Source: Flavobacterium soyae
GTDB taxonomy: Bacteria > Bacteroidota > Bacteroidia > Flavobacteriales > Flavobacteriaceae
Assembly (NCBI RefSeq): GCF_021245985.1
Contig: NZ_JAJQXA010000002.1
Span: 102,668-166,667, forward strand
Length of the DNA: 64,000 bases
Direction: 5' to 3'
Shown here: one piece after another, positions 40,997-48,492 of the stretch
Layout: the number at the start of each line of letters is the position of its first letter
Numbering within the stretch: position 1 is the stretch's first letter
The notes under the pieces: generated by a model
Told to the model about the DNA's origin: nothing
Database searches by the model: none
The model's input: the letters and a program-made list of their open reading frames with translations, nothing else
Translations under genes and position numbers: made by a program

Positions 40997-42190
40997 TTAT
41001 AAAAATAAAAGTTGATGTTCGTGGAATAATTCAGAATCAAAATCATTTACTAATTTTTCCTTTGTTCTAAATTCGTGCAGATAGAAATGTAATTTGTTTT
41101 GAAACCAAACTAAAAGTTGGTTTTCAGTAGTCATGTCCATATCTTGAAGTAAAAGATTTAGAGCGACGATATAAGATATATCCTGATTGTTTGCGTAATA
41201 TTCTCTAAATAGAGATTTTGCAAGACGTTTTTTAATTGTTGTCGAAGAAAGAACAACCTTTTTTAAACGCTTAATTATAGGATTGAATTTGGTAATTTGG
41301 GACTGCAAAAAATCAAAATCAAAAAGAGTAATAAGCTTCTCTTTATTGATTTGACTTTTGCCAGTATTCTCACGAAGTTCAAAAAAACCTTTATTTGCAA
41401 TTTTTAATAACTCATAAAGATTTGCTTTATCAAAAACACCCCAAGTCATTGCCTGACTGATATTTATATTTCCTTTTGAATGTTCGTTAAGACCTCTAAA
41501 GAACGCTGAATTTAACTGATATTCAAAACGCCAAACATTGTCGTTTTTCAAACCATTATTTGCATAATATTCATTTATGTATGGCTTTTCGGTAAGCTGT
41601 AAAGACAGCGTTTTGTTATAGCATCGTATTATTTTATCAGATGTTCTTTTCCCAATTTGGAAGCCGTTAAGTATTGATTTTCCTTTGTAGGTTTCAAAAT
41701 AGCTTTGTAAATTTTTTGGACGCCCCGAAATAAGGTAGTTACCTGCAACCACATTACTATATAAATTACGGTAAGAATTGTTGATATCAGACTTATCAAG
41801 GCATATATCCAGTCTATTAATAGACTTAAATAAGTAGTTCGTTTCATCGCAAAAAGCATTTATGACACCTTTTAAAGCGTCGTTAGATAATGTGTAAAAT
41901 AGATTGTTTTCAAATTGAAGCTGAGCAAATTGTTCGCTCATAATTGCTGAGCGTGGTTTTGCTGTGTAAATACCGATTTTTAAATTCTCATAATACAAGT
42001 CTGCTCTTAGCTCAAAAATCTTAGTTCCATATTCGTAGGGTTTTAAGCGAAACTTTGAATGTTCGGGAAATTCTCCAAACGGTTGACCCTCTAAATTGAT
42101 AATTAAGTAGTCTATATTTATAAGAGTAGGTTTTAAATTGTTGTTTTTAAATTTAGTCTGGGCTTGATGCCTTTCTTTATATGAAATCAT
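40997..42190 (-). CDS. rep: Replication initiation protein (Rep_trans / PF02486-like)
   Basis: A 397-residue initiator. The family blocks are in order: RLDICLD (126-132), the long GFQIGKRTSDKIIRCYNK segment (176-193; compare the usual Y-x-G-x-R-x-S...R-x-Y-x-K) and WRFEYQLN (220-227). Proteins of this family nick DNA with a Tyr and start rolling-circle replication in small phages (CTXphi RstA) and in Tn916-like elements. The C-terminal half is helical and Phe/Leu-rich. It is the main early gene of the provirus and consistent with a single-stranded circular genome. Confidence 0.82.
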   Translation of the reverse strand: MISYKERHQAQTKFKNNNLKPTLINIDYLIINLEGQPFGEFPEHSKFRLKPYEYGTKIFELRADLYYENLKIGIYTAKPRSAIMSEQFAQLQFENNLFYTLSNDALKGVINAFCDETNYLFKSINRLDICLDKSDINNSYRNLYSNVVAGNYLISGRPKNLQSYFETYKGKSILNGFQIGKRTSDKIIRCYNKTLSLQLTEKPYINEYYANNGLKNDNVWRFEYQLNSAFFRGLNEHSKGNINISQAMTWGVFDKANLYELLKIANKGFFELRENTGKSQINKEKLITLFDFDFLQSQITKFNPIIKRLKKVVLSSTTIKKRLAKSLFREYYANNQDISYIVALNLLLQDMDMTTENQLLVWFQNKLHFYLHEFRTKEKLVNDFDSELFHEHQLLFL

Positions 42191-42274
42191 AGTTTTTTAG
42201 TAGGTTTGAGTGAGTTAGTTGCCGTTATACCCTACGGCAACTATTGAAAAAATCGAAAGGGGAGTAGCAAAAAA

Positions 42275-42601
42275 TTAATTTTCCAAATTCTGCCATAACG
42301 AATAATGATTTTTAGGCAAATCATTAACTGTAAATTCTTTTTTCGAAATAGCTTCAGTTATTTTCTTTTCAACTTCAAAAAATTTGTTTTTGTAATTTGA
42401 AATCTGAGAATTAAAAAAAACATTTATCTGCTGACCAATATTTTTAATTTCTCTAATCGTAAAATCATGCTGATATTTTAAACCAAGTAAATCGACAGTC
42501 TCTACAGGATTTTTTGAATATTCATTTAAATCATGATTTAACCCAGCTAATTCCAAAAGCAAATTTTCTCGTTTTTGGATTAAAAGTAAAATTGTTGACA
42601 T
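42275..42601 (-). CDS. Coiled-coil viral protein (108 aa)
   Basis: A helical protein (LLIQKRENLLLELAGLNHDL, INVFFNSQISNYKNKFFEVE, KKITEAISKKEFTVNDLPKN) lacking a signal peptide or membrane helix, ending with a short Trp-containing tail. It lies between the 102-aa gene (3-bp gap) and rep, in the early direction. No known domain; possibly a regulator or replication helper. Confidence 0.6.
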   Translation of the reverse strand: MSTILLLIQKRENLLLELAGLNHDLNEYSKNPVETVDLLGLKYQHDFTIREIKNIGQQINVFFNSQISNYKNKFFEVEKKITEAISKKEFTVNDLPKNHYSLWQNLEN

Positions 42602-42604
42602 ATA

Positions 42605-42913
42605 TTAAGGTATTAGAAGATTATGTTTAAGAAGTTTTGAAATCAGCGTTTTCTGAGAATTGCAGTAAAAAATAAATTCGTGAACACAAAAAGATTGAGT
42701 TACTATAAAACAATCCGTACAAACTCTAATTGTAATTCCTATATTTGAACCACGGATTCTTAGGAATAATGTTTTGAACTTTAAATGAGAGGTTTTGCAA
42801 AATGGGCGCATTTTTTTCAAAAATGTTTTTGCATTGAAATTTGTGTGACGCATCTTGTTAAGTTCGACAAGTAATAGCGTGTAATTCTCTAAAGAGGAAC
42901 GTTTTAAAGCCAT
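42605..42913 (-). CDS. First early viral gene, small basic protein (102 aa)
   Basis: A basic protein (about 20 Lys/Arg) containing five Cys: FLKKMRPFCKTSHLKFKTLF, then ITIRVCTDCFIVTQSFCVHE and IFYCNSQKTLISKLLKHN. The C-x-x-C with other Cys/His residues could bind zinc, but spacing is not a known finger. It starts 29 bp from the right dif-like site, so its promoter must overlap attR. Three genes follow in the same direction (108-aa, rep, 56-aa). Confidence 0.6.
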   Translation of the reverse strand: MALKRSSLENYTLLLVELNKMRHTNFNAKTFLKKMRPFCKTSHLKFKTLFLRIRGSNIGITIRVCTDCFIVTQSFCVHEFIFYCNSQKTLISKLLKHNLLIP

Positions 42914-42941
42914 TGGTTAATGTTAATTAGTTACATCACAA

Positions 42942-42969
42942 ATGAACTATAATTTATATTATGTAAAAT
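42942..42969. other. Right attachment site (attR), strong dif-like Xer site
   Basis: Arms ATGAACTATAA and TTATGTAAAAT surround the core TTTATA. The right arm matches the E. coli XerD arm TTATGTTAAAT at 10 of 11 positions, and the core matches at 5 of 6. ATGAACTATAA plus TTTATA is repeated exactly at attL. Probably the reconstituted chromosomal dif, hence near the replication terminus. Confidence 0.65.
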
Positions 42970-43273
42970 AGAAAATCATAACAAATGCTCCGGCTTCAAG
43001 ATTTATTATTTTAAATAAACTCATAAATGCATTCCTCTAACCTCAAACTGTACAGAATAAAAAATCAGATTTTAAAATCATAATTTATTGTTCATATAAC
43101 AATGAAATTCAAGTAATTATCAGAATTTTAATTTAAAAAAAACATTTTGAAGCCTTGAATTCAGTAAATCTTAACATTTCTTTAAAATAATTAGATTCTG
43201 ACCAAGATGGTTTCATTGTAAGAGTTTATTTTATTATTTTTACATTCAATATTCTAAAAGATATTAAACATAT
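42970..43273. other. AT-rich spacer between dif-like site and the cNMP/CBS gene
   Basis: No open frame or RNA gene is supported. Runs of AAAATT and a T-rich stretch (TTTATTTTATTATTTTTACATTC) precede the gene at 43274; a weak TTTACATTC could be part of its promoter. Confidence 0.4.
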
Positions 43274-45187
43274 ATGAATACAATTGCTGAGCATATTGCA
43301 GACTTTTTAAAAGAATACCCGCCGTTTGATAACTTAACTTTTCAGGAATTATCAGATATCGCTACAAATATTCGTGCTATCAATTTAGAAAAACATGCAG
43401 TATTGTTTCAAAATAATGATCCGCTTCACGACAGTTTTTATGTTGTGGCTTCTGGTGTTATCAATTTAACAACAATTGCTGATGCCGAAGAAACCATTAT
43501 AAACAAATGCCACGAAGGAGATATTTTTGGTTTACGTCCGTTTTTTGCTAAAAATAACTATATGATGACGGCAAAAGCGCGTGAAGAAAGTATTGTTTAT
43601 GCGATTCCAATTGCTGTTTTTCGTCCATTTGTGGCTAATAATTCGGATGTTTTAAATTTTTTACTGGAAAGTTTTGCCATAAATTCAAGGCATACCAGAG
43701 ATAATGCACGTTCTAACGGAAAATTAGACCCCGATAGTAATTTTATGGACCAGCAGAATGAGATGCAGTATATCCAGTCTCTTTCTTATAATAATTCTCC
43801 GTTAACAACTGAATCTCACCATATTGTAAAAGATGTTGCCATTTTGATGACAGAATCTATGGTGGATAATATTGTTATTTGTGAAAAAAATAACCCGATT
43901 GGTATTGTAACCCACGCCGACTTATCTTCAAAAATTGCAACTGGACGTTACCCTATTACTGAAACGATTGACAAAATAATGTCTTCACCGGTTGTTACGG
44001 TAATTGAAAATGTTTCTTTGGCCGAAGCCCAGCTTCTTATGCTGAAACATAATGTTTCTCACCTGTGCGTAACTAAAGACGGTACAAGTAAATCTGCTGT
44101 AAAAGGAATTATTTCTGAGCATGATTTAATTGTAGCACAAGCTAGTAACCCTGGTGTTTTAATTAAAGAAATTAAGCGTTCGCAGCTTCCAAAAGATTTA
44201 AAACAAATTCGTGATCGTTTATCAGATTTGATTCAGAATTCGATTCAAAAAAATATACCAATTTCTCATGTTAGTAATATTGCAAGCGAAATTAACCTGG
44301 CCATCATAAAACGTGCTGTTGAGCTGTCAATTTTAGATCTAGGCTCCCCTCCTGCCAGATTTGCATGGTTAAGCATTGGCAGTCAAGGTCGTAAAGAACA
44401 GCTTTTATTGACAGATCAGGATAGCATTTTAATTTTTGAAGATGTTGCCCCTGAAAAATATCGCGAGGTAAAAGATTACTTTTTAAGACTGGCAAAAAGA
44501 ACAACTGCCATACTTGAAAAAGTTGGTTATGAATATTGCCCAAATGGTCACATGGGAAGCAATATGTTATGGTGTAAATCATTGAGTGACTGGACAAAAC
44601 AATACAACAGCTGGATGAATACTCCAGGTGAAAACAGCAATGATTTGAGCAGTATTTTCTTTGATTATGAAATCGTAATTGGTGAGGCAAAAATTGAAGA
44701 AGTTATAGAAAATGTGGTATTTAAAAATGCTGTAAATAATACTTTATTCTTTGACTTTTTAGGGAACGATGCCTTAAAGAGAAATTCTCCTTTGAGTTTC
44801 TTTAAAAAATTCATTGTTGAGGAAGAAGGTCCGCAAAAAGGAAAATTTGATATTAAAACCCGTGCCTTAATGCCGCTTATTGATAGTGCACGTTTGTTAA
44901 TTTTGAATGCGAATATCAAAGGAATTAAAAATACCTACTTAAGATTCAAACAATTAGCCATTACCGATTCTAAAAATGCCGAAATATATTTAAGTTGCGC
45001 CGAAGCATTTTTAACACTTTCAAAATTTAGAACTGTTGAAGGCTTAAAAAATGACGATTCTGGACAATATATTAATTTAAGAGAAATGTCTAAAACAGAC
45101 AAAGAGAAGTTAAAAAATGCTTTGACCCCGATGAAAGACCTTGAGGAACTAATAAAGAGTAAATTTCAACTTACACAATTCTCATAA
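43274..45187 (+). CDS. cNMP-binding, CBS-pair and DUF294 nucleotidyltransferase protein
   Basis: A 637-residue multidomain protein. Residues about 10-130 are a cyclic-nucleotide-binding beta-roll (EKHAVLFQNNDPLHDSFYVV, GDIFGLRPFF); about 165-295 are two CBS motifs (DIVICEKNNPIGIVTHADL is near the first; TVIENVSLAEAQLLMLKHNV the second); about 330-470 are the DUF294 nucleotidyltransferase domain (FAWLSIGSQGRKEQLLLTDQ, DQDSILIFED), with the helical DUF294_C end. The GSQGR-x-E and DQD pattern is that of GlnD-like transferases. It probably senses a nucleotide and modifies a partner protein. The exonuclease gene follows after 3 bp. Confidence 0.88.
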   Translation: MNTIAEHIADFLKEYPPFDNLTFQELSDIATNIRAINLEKHAVLFQNNDPLHDSFYVVASGVINLTTIADAEETIINKCHEGDIFGLRPFFAKNNYMMTAKAREESIVYAIPIAVFRPFVANNSDVLNFLLESFAINSRHTRDNARSNGKLDPDSNFMDQQNEMQYIQSLSYNNSPLTTESHHIVKDVAILMTESMVDNIVICEKNNPIGIVTHADLSSKIATGRYPITETIDKIMSSPVVTVIENVSLAEAQLLMLKHNVSHLCVTKDGTSKSAVKGIISEHDLIVAQASNPGVLIKEIKRSQLPKDLKQIRDRLSDLIQNSIQKNIPISHVSNIASEINLAIIKRAVELSILDLGSPPARFAWLSIGSQGRKEQLLLTDQDSILIFEDVAPEKYREVKDYFLRLAKRTTAILEKVGYEYCPNGHMGSNMLWCKSLSDWTKQYNSWMNTPGENSNDLSSIFFDYEIVIGEAKIEEVIENVVFKNAVNNTLFFDFLGNDALKRNSPLSFFKKFIVEEEGPQKGKFDIKTRALMPLIDSARLLILNANIKGIKNTYLRFKQLAITDSKNAEIYLSCAEAFLTLSKFRTVEGLKNDDSGQYINLREMSKTDKEKLKNALTPMKDLEELIKSKFQLTQFS

Positions 45188-45190
45188 AAT

Positions 45191-45787
45191 ATGCTAGACT
45201 GGATTAAAAATATTAATAAGGAATACCCGGAATTCTGGAAAGATTACTTAACCAAATTAGAAGCAAAACCCAACAAATATGTGGTTCTGTCAACCGAAAC
45301 TTCTGGCTTAAACCCTAATAAAGATGTTATTTTATCTTTGGGGGCATTTTCTGTTATTGACGACAGTGTTGTAATTAAGGAGAATTTTGAAGCGGTTTTA
45401 CTTCAGTATAAATTTTTAGAAGAACACGGAATTTCTAATGAATTTATTATTGAAAGTAAAATGAATAAAATGCCTGAAGCTGAGGCTTTAGAAGCTTTTA
45501 TAAATTTTATTGGAAATGCTGTTCTCGTTGGCCATCATATTAATTTTGACATTGAAATGCTTAATGCTGCCTTAGAAAGACTGGACTGCGGAAGATTAAA
45601 AAATGAAGCTCTCGATATTGATGTTATGTATCGAAAATTAACCGATATTAATGACAAGCAGTTTTCTTTAAATGATTTATGCGAAATTTATAAAATCCCA
45701 AAAAGCGACAGAAATTCTTCTGCCGAGGATGCTTATAAAATTGGGCTTTTATTTTTGAAGTTGAAGTCGAGATTGGGAATAAGATAA
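45191..45787 (+). CDS. DnaQ/DEDD-type 3'-5' exonuclease
   Basis: A 198-residue exonuclease. The catalytic acidic residues are in VVLSTETSGLNPNKDVILSL (ExoI has TETSGL in place of DxE: the first Asp is replaced by Thr-Glu-Thr), VGHHINFDIEMLN (ExoII) and SAEDAYKIG (ExoIII, A-E-D-A). The usual first motif is D-x-E-T; here S-T-E-T has Ser at the Asp position, so activity may be reduced. It is co-transcribed with the cNMP/CBS/DUF294 gene, a pairing I know from other bacteria, suggesting a common function, perhaps regulated nucleic-acid or acetate metabolism control. Confidence 0.85.
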   Translation: MLDWIKNINKEYPEFWKDYLTKLEAKPNKYVVLSTETSGLNPNKDVILSLGAFSVIDDSVVIKENFEAVLLQYKFLEEHGISNEFIIESKMNKMPEAEALEAFINFIGNAVLVGHHINFDIEMLNAALERLDCGRLKNEALDIDVMYRKLTDINDKQFSLNDLCEIYKIPKSDRNSSAEDAYKIGLLFLKLKSRLGIR

Positions 45788-45803
45788 ATCCTAAACACAA
45801 TCT

Positions 45804-45905
45804 TGTCATTTCGAGGAAACGAGAAATCGCACAAGAAACTCGGCAATGCATGTCACCAATCTTTGTAGAATTACGAGTGCGATTTCTCGTTTCCTCAAAA
45901 TGACA
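45804..45905. repeat. 102-bp palindromic repeat, family A, copy 3
   Basis: Starts TGTCATTTCGAGGAAACGAG and ends with the complement CTCGTTTCCTC plus AAAATGACA; inside, GAAATCGCAC faces GTGCGATTTC around a centre with CACCAATCTTTGTAGA. Same orientation as copies 1 and 2. Confidence 0.9.
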
Positions 45906-45916
45906 AAATACATATG

Positions 45917-45993
45917 ATTGTCAGGCTGAACGAAGTCGAAGCCCCGCAAAGTGATTCTGCATGAGAGGCTTCGACTTCGTTCAGCCTGACAAT
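45917..45993. repeat. Palindromic repeat GTCAGGCTGAACGAAGTCG, perfect 27-bp arms
   Basis: Arms 45917-45943 and 45967-45993 are exact inverted complements with a 23-nt loop. The arm reads ATTGTCAGGCTGAACGAAG and continues TCGAAGCC. A separate repeat family, placed directly after copy 3 of family A. Confidence 0.9.
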
Positions 45994-46021
45994 ACTGTGA
46001 ATATTTTTCACAACAAAACAT

Positions 46022-46060
46022 AAAAAAATGCCTCTTAAAAAATTAAGAGGCATTTTTTAT
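46022..46060. terminator. Bidirectional terminator between the exonuclease region and acs
   Basis: AAAAAATGCCTCTTAA pairs with TTAAGAGGCATTTTTT around a small AT loop; T runs lie on both strands. It is placed 19 bp after the acs stop codon (minus strand). Confidence 0.85.
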
Positions 46061-46078
46061 ATAAATACAAATCAAGAA

Positions 46079-47989
46079 TTAAGAAATTCTATCTTTAATA
46101 ATTTCATCTACAATTTCTGGATTCAATAATGTTGAAGTATCTCCAAAATTAGAATTATCACCTTCCGCTATTTTACGTAAAATTCTACGCATGATTTTTC
46201 CAGAACGTGTTTTTGGTAAACCAGAAACGAATTGGATTTTATCTAATTTAGCGATTGGCCCAATGTGATCCGAAATATATTGATTGATCTCTTTTGATAA
46301 ATTCTCTTTATTTCTAACTTCTCCAGTTTCTTTCAGGATTACATAACCATATAAAGCGTTTCCTTTAATATCATGTGGGAATCCAACAATAGCAGATTCT
46401 GCAACCGCTGGGTGTTCGTTGATTGCATCTTCGATTGGCGCTGTTCCTAAATTATGTCCCGAAACAATTACAACATCGTCTACTCTACCCGTAATTCTAT
46501 AATAACCTACTTCATCTCTTAAAGCTCCGTCGCCTGTAAAATATTTTCCAGGGAAAGCAGAGAAATAAGTGTCTTTGTAACGTTGGTGATCTCCCCAGAT
46601 AGTTCTGGCAATTCCAGGCCAAGGGAATTTAATACATAAACTTCCAACAACTTGGTTTCCTTCGATTTCATTACGTTTTTCATCCATTAAAACTGGTTGA
46701 ATTCCCGGTAATGGCAATGTCGCATAAGTTGGTTTTGTTGGCGTTACAAAAGCAATTGGCGAAATCATGATTCCTCCGGTTTCTGTCTGCCACCAAGTAT
46801 CTACAACAGGGCATCTCTTATCTCCTACGTGGTCGTTGAACCAGTGCCAAGCTTCTTCGTTGATTGGTTCTCCAACTGATCCAATTACTTTAAGAGATTT
46901 TAGAGGATATTTTTGGATATAATCTAAGCTTTCTTTTGCTAATGAACGAATTGCTGTTGGCGCTGTATAAAATTGTGTGATTTTATGTTTTTCGATAATA
47001 TCCCAAAAACGACTAAAATCCGGATAAGAAGGAACTCCCTCAAAAATTACAGTTGTTCCGCCATTTAGTAATGGTCCGTATAAAATGTATGAGTGTCCTG
47101 TAATCCATCCAATATCTGCTGTACACCAAAAAATATCATTTTCTTCGTGACTGAAAACGTTTTTGAATGTATACGCCGTATAAACCATGTATCCAGCTGT
47201 TGTATGTACCATTCCTTTTGGTTTTCCTGTTGATCCTGAAGTATATAGAATAAACAAAGGATCTTCGGCATCCATAATTTCAGCTACGCTGTTATCAAGG
47301 GCAGCATCTAGTAAAGGCTGTAACCAAATGTCACGGCCTTCTTTCATTGCAACTTCTGTTTTTGTTCTTTTTACCACTAAAACTTTAGAAACAGATGGGC
47401 AAGTATCTAAGGCTTCATCAACAATAGATTTTAAATCAATTGTTTTATTTCCTCTGTAACCTCCATCAGATGTGATAACCATTTTACATTCGCTGTCGAT
47501 AATTCTTGCAGAAACTGCAGAAGAAGAAAATCCGGCAAAAATTACAGAGTGAATAGCCCCAATTCTGGCACAAGCCAAAACTGCAACGGCAAGTTCAGGA
47601 ATCATTGGCAAATAAATACAAACGCGGTCTCCTTTACGAATTCCCTGCTCACGCAGAACATTTGCCATTTTTGAAACTCGTTCGTATAATTCGTTATAAC
47701 TTATATGTAAAGCACTTTCAGACGGATCATTCGGTTCAAAAATAATAGCCGTTTTTTCTCCTCTTTTGCTTAAATGTCTATCAATACAGTTTTTGGTAAT
47801 ATTAACTTTTGCATCTGTAAACCATTTTACTTCGGCGTCGGCCATGTTAAAATCAACAACTTTTTCCCACTGTTGATACCAAGTAAAATTTTCTTCAGCA
47901 ATTTTTCCCCAAAATTTTCTCGGCTCTCTTATTGACTTATTGTAATGTTTAAAATATTGTTCTAAATTTTCAATTTTATAATAACTCAT
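46079..47989 (-). CDS. acs: Acetyl-CoA synthetase
   Basis: A 636-residue AMP-forming acetate-CoA ligase, close to the usual 650 residues. Markers: FWGKIAEENFTWYQQWEKVV at the N-terminus, the P-loop YTSGSTGKPKGMVHT, VDTWWQTETGGIMISP, GRVDDVVIVSGHNLGT and the C-terminal PKTRSGKIMRRIL, whose Lys is the usual acetylation-controlled catalytic residue. It activates acetate to acetyl-AMP and then acetyl-CoA in the cytoplasm. It stands between the cNMP/CBS/exonuclease operon, often found near acs, and the ilv operon. Confidence 0.95.
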   Translation of the reverse strand: MSYYKIENLEQYFKHYNKSIREPRKFWGKIAEENFTWYQQWEKVVDFNMADAEVKWFTDAKVNITKNCIDRHLSKRGEKTAIIFEPNDPSESALHISYNELYERVSKMANVLREQGIRKGDRVCIYLPMIPELAVAVLACARIGAIHSVIFAGFSSSAVSARIIDSECKMVITSDGGYRGNKTIDLKSIVDEALDTCPSVSKVLVVKRTKTEVAMKEGRDIWLQPLLDAALDNSVAEIMDAEDPLFILYTSGSTGKPKGMVHTTAGYMVYTAYTFKNVFSHEENDIFWCTADIGWITGHSYILYGPLLNGGTTVIFEGVPSYPDFSRFWDIIEKHKITQFYTAPTAIRSLAKESLDYIQKYPLKSLKVIGSVGEPINEEAWHWFNDHVGDKRCPVVDTWWQTETGGIMISPIAFVTPTKPTYATLPLPGIQPVLMDEKRNEIEGNQVVGSLCIKFPWPGIARTIWGDHQRYKDTYFSAFPGKYFTGDGALRDEVGYYRITGRVDDVVIVSGHNLGTAPIEDAINEHPAVAESAIVGFPHDIKGNALYGYVILKETGEVRNKENLSKEINQYISDHIGPIAKLDKIQFVSGLPKTRSGKIMRRILRKIAEGDNSNFGDTSTLLNPEIVDEIIKDRIS

Positions 47990-48492
47990 AGTTTTGTGGA
48001 ATTTTTTTTATAAATGTATTAAATCTGCTTCTATTCTTAAAATTATTTAATTCATAAATTTTATATAAAAAAAACATATAATAAATAAAATATACGTTTT
48101 TTTTAAAGTTATTCTAAAAAAACACTTTTTAAAGAAAAATGTAAATCGCAAAAAAGGCATGACAAACAAATTATCACACCTTTTTATTTAACAAATTTCA
48201 ATAACAATTAATTTTGCAATTCTGCATTACAATACTTTACCTATTTTGAAAATAGCAGCATCTTTATTAATTAAAATAGAAATTTCAACAAGTATATTTT
48301 TTGATTAAAAACATACCCCAACTTTAGGGATTAGCTTCACTTAACTTGCTTGTCTCACAGAAGTTAAGTGAATGCAATATGCATCTATATCTATTTTCTT
48401 AATAAGTGCTTACTAATTCAAAATATTAATTTAAAACATTGATACAGAGCAAATTCCACTACATTCGGAATGCGTGGAAATTCCCAAATTTA
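47990..48492. other. 503-bp AT-rich spacer between acs and ilvC
   Basis: Upstream region of acs and downstream region of the ilv operon. A hairpin with perfect 12-bp arms TTCACTTAACTT (48336-48347) and its complement (48361-48372), and a weaker stem AAATTCCAC/GTGGAA (48451-48479), could end ilv transcription. No gene, tRNA or promoter stood out. Confidence 0.45.

Larger units (their letters stand above)
34856..42969. mobile_element. Candidate FLiP-like (Finnlakeviridae-related) provirus, 8.09-kb unit
   Basis: Everything between the two dif-like repeats (unit length 8,086 bp). It contains a Rep_trans initiator, early small genes, a plus-strand regulator-like gene, and a minus-strand late block of a candidate capsid protein, several small membrane proteins, a lysozyme-like virion protein and a possible spike. 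It also carries two cargo-like genes next to attL. There is no terminase, FtsK/A32-like packaging ATPase, Zot, integrase or tail gene, which excludes tailed phages, typical dsDNA double-jelly-roll phages and inoviruses. FLiP is a 9.2-kb circular ssDNA phage of Flavobacterium with an internal membrane; size, host, Rep type and gene style agree. The capsid identification is inference. Confidence 0.65.

Noticed and set aside
34856..42969. Inovirus (filamentous phage) identity for the element at dif
   Set aside because: No Zot/pI-like ATPase with a Walker A motif, no long adsorption protein with glycine-rich linkers, and the late block contains a lysozyme-like virion protein, which inoviruses lack.
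34856..42969. Microvirus provirus, known to use dif in Bacteroidota
   Set aside because: No capsid protein of about 500 residues and no pilot/VP2-type protein; the largest late proteins are 239 and 283 residues.
45917..45993. Small RNA gene
   Set aside because: A perfect 27-bp inverted repeat typical of interspersed elements; no promoter was found and it is followed by a separate terminator belonging to the neighbouring genes.
45806..46021. Minus-strand 71-codon frame
   Set aside because: It runs through two palindromic repeats (family A copy 3 and the GTCAGGCTGAACG repeat) and has no protein-like features.
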